Part shown: positions 54,368-62,700 of the stretch, in pieces
Layout of the letters: each line of letters opens with the position of its first letter
Position numbering within the stretch: the stretch's first letter is position 1
Source: an uncultured Lachnospiraceae bacterium
GTDB taxonomy: Bacteria > Bacillota > Clostridia > Lachnospirales > Lachnospiraceae
NCBI GenBank assembly: GCA_902789665.1
Contig: CADAOY010000001.1
Location: forward strand, 1-64,000
Length of the DNA: 64,000 nt
Direction: 5' to 3'
Position numbers and translations under genes: made by a program
Notes under the pieces: model-generated
Database searches by the model: none
Seen by the model: the letters and a program-made list of their open reading frames with translations, nothing else
What the model was told of the DNA's origin: nothing

Positions 54368-55339
54368 GTGGAAAATAACTACATTTTAAATAATAATTAT
54401 GCTGAGATCCAACAGAATAATAGCATAATTCAGTATGACAGTACGGTTAAGAAAGTACTGTCCACCAGAATTTATCTGGCAGAGATTCTTAAAGATGTTG
54501 TGCCTGAATATGCGAATGTTTCTAGAAGTGAAATTATGCAGTCATGTTTTGATGGCGAGATTCAGATTGGACCATTGGTTGATGATGTGAAAATTACCGG
54601 TCAAAGGAATGAAGATGATTCGCCGAATGAAGGTAGTGTCAGATATGATATCAAGTTTACTTCAATTGTTCCTGGAATTAATAATAAAATACGATTGATT
54701 ATTAATCTTGAGGCGCAGAAAAGTGATAAGTTGTCATATCCATTAGTAAAACGTGGTAATTATTATACGGCCAGAATGATATCGTCTCAGAAGAATACGG
54801 TATTTGTTAATAATCACTATGAGGATATATGTAAGGTCTATTCCATTTGGATTGTGATGAATTCGGACAAAGATGCCAATACAGTTGTGCGATATCATAT
54901 GCATAAGGATGATGTAGTTGGTAATCCGTCTGAATGCGTTGACAATTATGATCTTCAAAATATAATTGTAATTAAATTAGGGGATGCCGACGATATTTCA
55001 TGTGAAGAAAATGCAGATATTCTTAAGTTTCTGGATGTGCTGCTGTCAATGAGCATGGGAGTAGATGATAAGATACGGATTCTGGAAGAAGATTTTAATA
55101 TACCAATGACAACTGAGGTTGAGAAAGGGGTAAATGATATGTGTAATTTAGGTGAAGGAATATATGAAAATGGAATTGCTGAAGGGACTGCGAAAGGTAG
55201 GATAGAAGGAAGAGAAGAAGGCGTAATTAGTACTCTGCTGGATCTTGTTAAGGATGGAAGTATTTCGATAGAGTTGGCTGCGAAAAAAGCTAACAAGAGC
55301 GTTGAAGAAATTGAAGACCTCATGAGAGAAAAGGCATAA
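54368..55339 (+). CDS. Rpn-family PD-(D/E)XK nuclease (putative transposase)
   Basis: 323 residues. The core VRYDIKF...INLEAQK (~100-120) gives the D...E-x-Q/K arrangement of the PD-(D/E)XK transposase-like family to which RpnA belongs. The C-terminus ends in a charged GIAEGTAKGRIEGREEG helix and a short coiled tail, as in Rpn proteins. Family knowledge: DNA-cleaving proteins promoting recA-independent recombination. GTG start with AGGAGGG RBS. Preceded by the 149-bp repeat; a second family member lies at 56352. Confidence 0.82.
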   Translation: MENNYILNNNYAEIQQNNSIIQYDSTVKKVLSTRIYLAEILKDVVPEYANVSRSEIMQSCFDGEIQIGPLVDDVKITGQRNEDDSPNEGSVRYDIKFTSIVPGINNKIRLIINLEAQKSDKLSYPLVKRGNYYTARMISSQKNTVFVNNHYEDICKVYSIWIVMNSDKDANTVVRYHMHKDDVVGNPSECVDNYDLQNIIVIKLGDADDISCEENADILKFLDVLLSMSMGVDDKIRILEEDFNIPMTTEVEKGVNDMCNLGEGIYENGIAEGTAKGRIEGREEGVISTLLDLVKDGSISIELAAKKANKSVEEIEDLMREKA

Positions 55340-55362
55340 CGTTATATAGATTGAATTATGGG

Positions 55363-55391
55363 AAAGACTGGGTGTGAGCCTGGTCTTTTTT
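55363..55391 (+). terminator. Terminator of the CCAGG/CCTGG type
   Basis: AAAGACTGGGTGTGAGCCTGGTCTTT stem (shown as AAAGACTGG and CCTGGTCTTT) with T tail; one bulge. Followed by GGGACGGAGATTTTGCAT. Confidence 0.78.
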
Positions 55392-55418
55392 GTTTTGGGA
55401 CGGAGATTTTGCATAATA

Positions 55419-55427
55419 TGTTATAAT
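55419..55427 (+). promoter_or_regulatory. Extended -10 promoter for the carbonic anhydrase gene
   Basis: TGTTATAAT, consensus extended -10, about 65 bp before the start. Confidence 0.55.
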
Positions 55428-55490
55428 GTATTTACCTGTTATCAGGTGTGTGGTGTTGTTGAAAGGCGGGGATTAAACAAAAGGGGATAG

Positions 55491-56060
55491 ATGATGACTG
55501 AAGCAAACAGACAGATAATTGAAGAACTTAAGGCCGGGAATGAGGAGTATGTCAAAAAAGGTCTGATTAGTGGGGATGTCAGTGGTGATATGCGTCTTAA
55601 GAGTGCAAGGCTTGGGCAGCATCCCAAGGCGATTGTGATTACGTGCTCGGATTCGAGGGTGATCCCGGAGGTGATTTTTAACGCGGGGATTGGAGAACTG
55701 TTCGTAATCAGGGTTGCGGGGAATGTGCTGGATAATCATCAGCTTGGAAGTATTGAATATGCGGCTTCCCATTTAGATGCCAACCTTATAATCATGATGG
55801 GACATACCAGGTGTGGAGCGATTTCGGCTGTGATGAAGTCCCATGGGGGAAGTGACAGGTATATTAAATATATTATGGAAGATATCCGTTCGGCCATAGG
55901 GGATGAGAAGGATGATTACGAGGCTACGAGGCTGAATGCGCTGCATGGGGTGAAGGAAATCGTTCAGGCGTTCCATGAGCATCCGGAGATTGAGAGTGAT
56001 GAGCTGGATGTGGTTGGGGCGGTTTATGATATTGCGTCGGGAAAAGTGGAGTGGTTATAA
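55491..56060 (+). CDS. Beta-class carbonic anhydrase
   Basis: Interconverts CO2 and bicarbonate in the cytosol. 189 residues. Zinc ligands are the Cys of VITCSDSR (Cys52) and HTRCGA (His105, Cys108), with the Asp54-Arg56 dyad of the SDSR motif present. VIRVAGNV (~72) is also typical. Two in-frame ATGs open the gene (55491 and 55494); AAAGGGGATAG suits the second slightly better. Single-gene unit between terminator and the 149-bp repeat. Confidence 0.92.
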   Translation: MMTEANRQIIEELKAGNEEYVKKGLISGDVSGDMRLKSARLGQHPKAIVITCSDSRVIPEVIFNAGIGELFVIRVAGNVLDNHQLGSIEYAASHLDANLIIMMGHTRCGAISAVMKSHGGSDRYIKYIMEDIRSAIGDEKDDYEATRLNALHGVKEIVQAFHEHPEIESDELDVVGAVYDIASGKVEWL

Positions 56061-56072
56061 GTTGTAAAAACC

Positions 56073-56221
56073 TTCGTCATTTTTACTAGTGGCGCGAAGC
56101 CAGTGTTTATGGGGGTTTTGAGAGTTGGGAGTGTGGAAAATATGAAATTTATTATACAATACTACCAAAGTTTTATTTTTTGTGGGTTTGATATTGAAGA
56201 ATAATTTAGGTGTGGTATAGT
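56073..56221 (+). repeat. 149-bp intergenic repeat (copy 2) with an embedded promoter
   Basis: Partner of 54111-54259. It keeps TATTATACAATACTACCAAA and ends in TTGAAG (56194-56199), 16-bp spacer, TGGTATAGT (-10 at 56216-56221). It sits upstream of the second Rpn gene, just as copy 1 sits upstream of the first. The remaining 56222-56351 leader holds only the RBS region. Confidence 0.82.
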
Positions 56222-56351
56222 GAGCATAAATCTACTTTGTGATTTAAGTTTGATTTAATGGTGTAGGAATAAAAGACAACTAGAGAAATAAGAACATTGA
56301 GCTTTAAAGGCAGAATTATTAAAAGTTGTTATTTTTGAAAGGAGTTTTTTA

Positions 56352-57173
56352 TTGAACTACAAAAAGTATGAAAGTTTAACTTTCGCCGATGATTTTATGT
56401 TCGGCACTGTTACATTGGACAAATCAATCAGCAGGGAACTGCTGGCATGCCTGCTTCAAAGAGAGGTAGGAGAACTGGAAGACATCCAGGATCAGAAAGA
56501 ATACAAATATGCATACGAAGGCAAGAAAATTCGTATAGATTTGTATACAAAGGAGAATGATAATATTTACGATGCCGAGATGCAAAGATTAGATAACCGT
56601 AGGTTAGAGAACCTGGAATTGTCTAAACGTTCGCATTATTATCACTCCATGATTGCTGTGGATCAGTTGAATAAGGGCGATAATTACAGATTGCTTGAAA
56701 ATAGCAACGTAATCTTTATTTGTACCTTTGATCCGTTTGGAATGGATTACCCCTGGTATCATTTTAGTATGAGGGATGAGAGAAATAAAGAAATGGAGTT
56801 AGAATATGGAGTTCACTCATACTTCTTTAATGCTACGTATAGTGGTGATGATGCACCTGAGGGGATTAAGAATTTGTACAGGTATATTCAGACGCAAGAG
56901 GTGTCAGATGAGTTGACAAATAAGATTCATGAGGCTGTCAAGAAAGCAAGGATGAATTCGAAATGGAGGTCTATCTATATGAAAGAAAGAATAATATTGA
57001 TGGAACAGAGGCTTGAGGGTAGAGAGGAAGGCAGAGAAGAAGGCATAGTGGAAGGCAGGATTAATATGTTGCTTGATATTGTTAAAGATGGACTGATTTC
57101 AGTTGTTGATGCTGCTCAAAAGGCCGGTATGAGTGTGGATGAGTTTGAGAGTATAATGAAAAAACAAAAGTAG
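56352..57173 (+). CDS. Rpn-family PD-(D/E)XK nuclease (putative transposase), second type
   Basis: 273 residues. FADDFMFGTV near residue 11 and RIDLYTKENDNIYDAEMQ (~58), with D...E-x-Q, are the signature of the transposase-like PD-(D/E)XK family. FFNATYSG..APEGIKNLYRYI is a typical middle and a GREEGREEGIVEGRI helix ends it. TTG start with GGAG spaced 7 nt. Sequence and length differ from the 54.4-kb gene, so this is a related subfamily rather than a recent copy, although the upstream regions are nearly alike. Confidence 0.82.
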   Translation: MNYKKYESLTFADDFMFGTVTLDKSISRELLACLLQREVGELEDIQDQKEYKYAYEGKKIRIDLYTKENDNIYDAEMQRLDNRRLENLELSKRSHYYHSMIAVDQLNKGDNYRLLENSNVIFICTFDPFGMDYPWYHFSMRDERNKEMELEYGVHSYFFNATYSGDDAPEGIKNLYRYIQTQEVSDELTNKIHEAVKKARMNSKWRSIYMKERIILMEQRLEGREEGREEGIVEGRINMLLDIVKDGLISVVDAAQKAGMSVDEFESIMKKQK

Positions 57174-57221
57174 ATTCTATGAGCCGTACGTTGTCATAAA
57201 AGTTTATATCGTTTTGTATGG

Positions 57222-57249
57222 AAGACCAGGTGAGAGCCTGGTCTTTTTT
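57222..57249 (+). terminator. Terminator of the CCAGG-TGAGAG-CCTGG type
   Basis: AAGACCAGG, TGAGAG, CCTGGTCTT, T6. Nearly identical loop to the 52953 terminator. Confidence 0.87.
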
Positions 57250-57277
57250 GTGGATAAATGAGTTTATGTGCTATAAT
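57248..57277 (+). promoter_or_regulatory. Promoter of the PPC-domain gene
   Basis: TTGTGG, 18-bp spacer, TGCTATAAT (TATAAT 57272-57277); partly overlapping the previous terminator tail. Confidence 0.5.
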
Positions 57278-57309
57278 GTATTTATATATATATAAGTGGG
57301 GGTTAAACT

Positions 57310-57744
57310 ATGGAATACAGAAAATATGGTGAAACTTATTATGTTCGTATGGACAGGGGAGATGAGGTTGTTGCAACTCTTCTGGACATATGCAAAAAAG
57401 AAGGGATTCGTTCAGCGTGCTATTCCGGGATAGGTGGATGCAGTGATGTGGAGATGCAGGTTTTTATTCCGGAGAAGAAAGAGTTTGAGACTACGAAAGT
57501 GGAAGGGATGCTGGAACTGGTGTCTCTTATGGGAGATGTTGTATGTGATGATGAAGGAAAACTCTGTCATCATACACATGCAATGTTTGCATATAAAGAA
57601 GGCGATGAGCACAAGGTTATTGCCGGACACATGAAATCCACCACGGTTCTTTATACGGCTGAAATTGAGCTTCGTCCTGTTAAGGGAGGAGTTATTAGTA
57701 AGCAGTTTGATCCTGAGACTGGCACAGGTTTCTGGAAGTTTTGA
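57310..57744 (+). CDS. PPC/DUF296-domain protein
   Basis: 144 residues. A single PPC (DUF296) domain: YYVRMDRGDEVVATLLDICKKE at the start, then a GIGGCSDVEM turn, LMGDVV, and HHTHAMFAY with the cluster of histidines seen in bacterial members. In plants the domain is AT-hook linked; the bacterial stand-alone forms are small trimeric proteins of unknown role. Cytosolic. RBS GGGGG. Confidence 0.82.
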   Translation: MEYRKYGETYYVRMDRGDEVVATLLDICKKEGIRSACYSGIGGCSDVEMQVFIPEKKEFETTKVEGMLELVSLMGDVVCDDEGKLCHHTHAMFAYKEGDEHKVIAGHMKSTTVLYTAEIELRPVKGGVISKQFDPETGTGFWKF

Positions 57745-57745
57745 T

Positions 57746-57766
57746 AAATGTCGCCTCGCAGGTGAC
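57746..57766. repeat. Short dispersed palindrome (copy 4)
   Basis: AAATGTCGCCT-CGC-AGGTGAC; GTCGCCT pairs with AGGTGAC (one G-T). Confidence 0.45.
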
Positions 57767-57826
57767 CGAATAACCGGGATTATGAAGTATGATTGATTTA
57801 TCAAAATAACCGGGGAGGTGAAGTTT

Positions 57827-58627
57827 ATGAAAGGTGCAATTTACGGAGACATTATTGGAAGCAGATTTGAGTTTGACAGAGGGCCATGGAGTAAGGAGTT
57901 TGAACTTTTTACCAATAAGTGTTCTTTTACGGATGATTCTGTTATGAGCGTTGCAGTGGCTGAGGCGCTGATGAATGCAGGGTTAGATGCGGACGAGGAG
58001 GCTGTAACTTCTGAGTGCGTTAAGGCTATGCAGAAATGGGGAAGATTATATCCTCATGCCGGATATGGCGGACGTTTCAGATACTGGCTGATTGAAAAAT
58101 CCCCGAAGCCGTACAACAGCTGGGGCAATGGTTCTGCCATGAGAGTCTCTCCTGTGGGATGGGCTTATGATTCTTTAGAGAGAACGATGGAAGTTGCAGG
58201 ATGGACTGCTGAGGTTACTCATAATCATCCGGAAGGAATAAAGGGAGCCAGGTGTACAGCGGCTGTTATGTTCTTAGCACGCAGTGGTAAGAGTAAAGAG
58301 GAGATTAAGGAATATGTAATCTCTGCATTTGGATATGACTTATCTACTACTGTGGCTGAGTATAGTGCCAACCACCGTCATGATGAATCCTGTATGGATA
58401 CTCTTCCTAAAGCGCTGGTTGCTTTCTTTGAAGGGGTTTCATATGAGGATGTTGTTCGTAATGCCATATCCATGGGTGGAGATACAGATACAATTGCGGC
58501 TATAGCCGGAGCTATGGCAGATGCGTTTTATGGAATTCCTGAGTGGATTGAGAGTGAAGGCGATAAGTATGTGGGCGGGGATTTGGCCCAGGTGCTTGGG
58601 AAATTCGCAGAGTTTATAAAAAAGTAA
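57827..58627 (+). CDS. ADP-ribosylglycohydrolase (ARH/DraG family)
   Basis: 266 residues from ATG 57827 (GGGGAGGTG upstream; the GTG within it is not the start). Family features: MKGAIYGDIIGSRFEF, FTDDSVMSVAVAEAL with the metal-binding TDD (~39), and MGGDTDTIAAIAGAMADAFYG (given in two parts GGDTDTIAA and GAMADAFYG), the second metal site. Such enzymes remove ADP-ribose from arginine, serine or DNA; the target here is unknown. Cytosolic. It lies 68 nt before the macrodomain gene. Confidence 0.9.
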   Translation: MKGAIYGDIIGSRFEFDRGPWSKEFELFTNKCSFTDDSVMSVAVAEALMNAGLDADEEAVTSECVKAMQKWGRLYPHAGYGGRFRYWLIEKSPKPYNSWGNGSAMRVSPVGWAYDSLERTMEVAGWTAEVTHNHPEGIKGARCTAAVMFLARSGKSKEEIKEYVISAFGYDLSTTVAEYSANHRHDESCMDTLPKALVAFFEGVSYEDVVRNAISMGGDTDTIAAIAGAMADAFYGIPEWIESEGDKYVGGDLAQVLGKFAEFIKK

Positions 58628-58655
58628 AATTGGAATATGTTGGTGCCGGAAATTG

Positions 58656-58664
58656 TGTTATAAT
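58656..58664 (+). promoter_or_regulatory. Candidate extended -10 before the macrodomain gene
   Basis: TGTTATAAT at 58656-58664, ~30 bp before the start codon; no good -35. Confidence 0.45.
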
Positions 58665-58694
58665 GAATTACAGGTTTAGCGAAGGAGGTATGAC

Positions 58695-59234
58695 ATGCAG
58701 AGTTTGGAATTGATACATGGGTCATGCGTTGAGCAGGATGTTGATGCTGTTGTTAATGCAGCTAACGGATTTCTGGCAGCAGGTACGGGGATATGTGGTG
58801 TTATTTTTGACAAGGCCGGTGAGGATGAGCTTACCGAGGCTTGTGATAAGATTGATAAGCCGGTTGAGGATGGACAGGCAGTTATTACTCCGTCTTTTGG
58901 GATAAAGAATGTTAAGGCGATTATTCATGCGGTTGGACCGGATTTCGGATTTACGCCGGAGGCTTTTGATAAGCTTTTTGATGCATATTATAATTCACTT
59001 TCGGTTCTTAAGGAGAATGGATATCACAGCATTGCGTTTCCGCTTATTTCAGCAGGTGTATTCGGAATAGGGCTTGATAATCCGGTTGCTGTTTCTACGG
59101 AGCATTGCGTGAAGGCTTACAAGCAGTTTGTGAAGGATAATCCTGATTATGAACTTAAGGTAATTCTTTGTGCATATACTGCGCATGAGTATGAGAGTGC
59201 GAATCCGGAGTTTGAGAAGGATTATGAGGGTTAA
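58695..59234 (+). CDS. Macrodomain protein (ADP-ribose binding or hydrolase)
   Basis: 179 residues, a stand-alone macrodomain. DAVVNAANGFLAAGTGICG (~17-35) is the ADP-ribose-binding loop, AIIHAVGPDF (~76) the middle, and FPLISAGVFGIGLDNPV (~115) the phosphate loop. The MacroD-type set of Asn-Gly and Gly-rich loops suggests O-acetyl-ADP-ribose or mono-ADP-ribosyl hydrolase activity, inferred. GAAGGAGG RBS. It is the third ADP-ribose-handling protein in 6.5 kb. Confidence 0.88.
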   Translation: MQSLELIHGSCVEQDVDAVVNAANGFLAAGTGICGVIFDKAGEDELTEACDKIDKPVEDGQAVITPSFGIKNVKAIIHAVGPDFGFTPEAFDKLFDAYYNSLSVLKENGYHSIAFPLISAGVFGIGLDNPVAVSTEHCVKAYKQFVKDNPDYELKVILCAYTAHEYESANPEFEKDYEG

Positions 59235-59266
59235 AACCTACGCAATAGCAGGGTTATGAATTGTAT

Positions 59267-59560
59267 ATGAATTATAATAAAGAATGGGAAATGGCGAAGA
59301 ATAATCTGGTGATGAATGTGGTGAATCTGGGATTCCCGGAGGAACTGGGAGAGGAGATTGCCAGGCAGCTTGGGAGCCCGAAGGCTATGGAGAGAATGAG
59401 GGCGTATCTTTATAATGTGAAGCCTAAGAGCGTGGAACTTGTTATTGATGAGATGCTTGCCATTATGAGCGACATTGAGAGATGGAAGGATAAGAAGTTA
59501 AGCGAAGAGGCTAATGCGGCATATAATGATGTGCTTAACTATGGATTTGGCGAGGAATAA
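59267..59560 (+). CDS. Hypothetical 97-residue protein
   Basis: Not recognised. Helical, acidic, with an UBA-like or short helix-bundle look (LGFPEELGEEIARQLGSPKAMERM). Start uncertain: ATG 59267 has only a weak RBS, and ATG 59291 is possible. A terminator follows 5 bases after the stop, which supports a real gene. Confidence 0.55.
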   Translation: MNYNKEWEMAKNNLVMNVVNLGFPEELGEEIARQLGSPKAMERMRAYLYNVKPKSVELVIDEMLAIMSDIERWKDKKLSEEANAAYNDVLNYGFGEE

Positions 59561-59564
59561 GTTT

Positions 59565-59589
59565 AAAGGCAGTTTTTACTGCCTTTTTT
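59565..59589 (+). terminator. Rho-independent terminator
   Basis: AAAGGCAG, TTTTTA, CTGCCTTTTTT. Confidence 0.85.
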
Positions 59590-59593
59590 ATGT

Positions 59594-59660
59594 TATAATC
59601 GGGGTATATAGGGGTTAAAATTTGCTTGTTGCACATTTGTTAACATTGATGGGGTAGAGT
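59594..59660 (+). promoter_or_regulatory. Direct-repeat operator before the proline-rich giant gene
   Basis: GTTGCAC (59628-59634), ATTT, GTTAACA (59639-59645), 11-bp period, followed by a weak TAGAGT at 59655. A better-looking -10, TGTTATAAT with TATAAT at 59594-59599, lies just upstream, so the repeat may act as an operator downstream of that start. It is the fourth member of the set described for the giant-protein operons. Confidence 0.48.
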
Positions 59661-59707
59661 TAAGGCAGATGTTGATAAAAATTCTTTGTGTTTAGGAGGA
59701 TTTGGAT

Positions 59708-62700
59708 ATGCCAAAGAAATCAAAACTTACAGCAAATAATGTATTGGAAACCTACGGATGGGTAGCGCCTATTCTTGAAGAAGAGGATGGTTTTTACGGA
59801 ACCAGGGAAGATTATTCCAAGGAAGTGGGGGCTGATTTTGCCCGTGTTCTTAAGGAAAATCTGGGCTTTGATTTAGAAGCCGATTCTGAGGATGTAAACA
59901 GAAGAATCATCTTTACTACTGAAAAAGGTAAAAGGGCACTCGATAAATATCTTGAGGATATGAATGATGCCAATGCCATGCCGGATTCTCCACAGAAGGT
60001 GCAGAAGATCGAGAAGGCTGCAAAGGATATGATCAATATCCTTTATGAGATGCTGGCTAAAGGCAGATTCGTATTCATTCCACTTGGTGAGTCAGATCCA
60101 AGACAGCTTAGATATGATGCCCAAAACAAGAGATTTGCTGTATCTGTTCCTCTTAATTCCATAGACACAAACGAACTTAATAATAAATTTATTCCAAGAG
60201 ACGAAAAGGGTAATGTTATCTCCTATGAAGTTAAGGAGAATATTAAGCTTGATGAGCCTAAGCCTGTAACGATGAGTCTTCCACAGCCACCGGATGAGGT
60301 AAAGCCTTTTACAATGGTGCATCCAAGTACAATGGAGCCTTTCTGGAAGGAGCCTCCTAAGTTCAGACCATATCCTACTGAACCTAAGGATATGCTTAAG
60401 GAAAAGCCACGTGACCAGTGGGTTAAGGAAGAATATGAAAGACTTAAGAAGGAGGCGAATTTTACAGAGCCTCAGTATATCTTTGATATTCCGAAAGAGC
60501 CTGTTTTCCTGATTAAGCCTCCAAAGGAAGTTAAGTTCCCTGGAGTGAAGAAGACTGGTCTGGTTAAGCCGGAGAAACCGGCAGAACAGGCTGAATATGA
60601 AAGAATAATAGATGAACTTGATAAGGATTATTCTGAAGAGCCGGATTTCCCTGAAGGATTCTATCAGATGAGTCCTAAGCCGGCACCTTTATTTGAGGTT
60701 ACAGAGCCTGTTTTAGATGAGCCTGTAGCGCCGGATGAACCACAGTATCAGGCGCTTCATGATGAGCCTAAGTTTAAGTATATGTTTGAGCCTACATTTA
60801 TGATTGAGGTACCTCAGTGGCAGCCTACAATGGAGAGACCTGTGGAACCTAAGCCGCCGGTTATGCCAAAATATCCTAAGAAACCTGTGCTTAGAAAGAA
60901 ACCTGATAATCCACCTGTGGAGCCAAGTATGGCTTACAGATTCTTCCACTGGGGTGCAATGAGCAGATATAATCAGGCCAAGGCTGATTATGACAAGAAC
61001 CTTGCCAACTGGGAAGAAGAGAGAAAAGATTACCTGCAGCTGCTTAGCTCATATGATATGGTTGTTGAAATTGTTAATCAGCAGGCTAAGGAAGCTCTTG
61101 AAAAGTATAATAGCGAGATGAAGGTTTATATTGGCCAAATGACCGAATATAACAATCAGCTCGAACAGTATAAAAGTCAGGTGAAGGACTTAGATTCACA
61201 TAACAATGCCCGCTTTGATAATTATGTAGCTGAAAAGAGAGCATACGACCAGCAAAGAGAAGAATTAGGCGCTGAGTATGATGCTGAATTACAGCGTTTC
61301 AGAGAAAGACATGCTGAGTGGGAGCAGGAAAATGCTGAGATCATTCAGGCCAACAAGGCGCTTGAAGAACAGTACTTAAACAGCCCTGAATATAAGAAAT
61401 ATGAAGCAAAGGCTAAATGGTACAATGACAATATCAAGCCATATGAACTTGATCGCAAGAAACTTGAAGAAGTAAAGAAGCAGCATGCTGACAAGTATAA
61501 AGAAGACCTTAAGAAACTTGAGGAGCTTAAGGAAGCACATAAGGCATATGAAGAAGAATTGAAACCTGGAAAGAAACTTTTCGAGGAACAGATTAGAATT
61601 CTTCATGGAGATGAGCCTGATTTCGAGCAGAAGAAAGATGGCTACATGGCAGATTTTATTGCACGTAATGAGCAGGAGAATATTAAGTATACTGAAAGAT
61701 TAAAGGCATACAACACAAACAAGAATATACTTCTTAACAGAAAAGCAGTTCTTGCAATGGACCCTACCCGTCTTCAATATGTTAAGGACTTGGATGAATA
61801 TGAACTGAATAACGAGAAGGTTCAGATTGACAGGTCAATAAAAACTCAGTATGACAATGAAGTCAATAAAATTGATTTGGATTATCATGAAGAGAAGGAG
61901 CCAACAAAGGAAGAACAGGAAAAGATAAACAAAGAACTTGATAAGGCTATTTTGCGAGGCAATATTAATGCTACATCTAATCTGGTTACTTTCCAGGATG
62001 ATGGAAATGGTAATACAGTAAAGAAGTATTATTCTGATGAGTTAGAGAAAGAATATGAAAAACTTTATGGTGATGAGGATGCAGAAGATGAATTCGAAGT
62101 CACTAATAATCGTCTGGACTATTCATTCGTGGACGATGATTTTGCAGATCTGATTGAAATTACCAGGTTTGAAGAGCAGCAGATTAAATATCATCAGTAT
62201 CTGAAAGACTTAAAGAAGTTTGAAAGACTGGAGAAGCGCCACGAGCAGAAGCATAAAGAGTGGGAAGAAGAGATAAAGAGAATCCAGCATAATAATGAAA
62301 ATTATAATGCGATGTACAAGCAGTATGAAGAACATCTGAATGATCTTTACAAGAGAGCTTCTGATAATATTGATATTAAGGTTAAGGAAAACAATACTGA
62401 AATTTTGAACTATCCCGATAAAGTTAAAGAGTGGGAAAGAGACAGAATTCAGTATAATCAGTCGGTATATAATGCAAAGATTGATTATAACAGCAGAACA
62501 CTTAAGTGGTTCTATTACAGAGAGGAATATGAAGAGAAAGAGAAACTTCATGATTCTCAGGTAAAGAAATATGCAGTAGATCTGGAGAATTATCAGAATG
62601 ATATTAAGACATATACCAAACTTCAGGAGGATTATAATCTTAAATATAACAAGTACAAAGATGATCTTAAGAAGTATAAGCAGATTGAACTTGAGAATGA

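Noticed and set aside
54368-57173. Insertion sequence or transposon
   Set aside because: The two Rpn genes are transposase-like nucleases but I find no terminal inverted repeats or target-site duplications around them; the 149-bp repeat is on the upstream side only.
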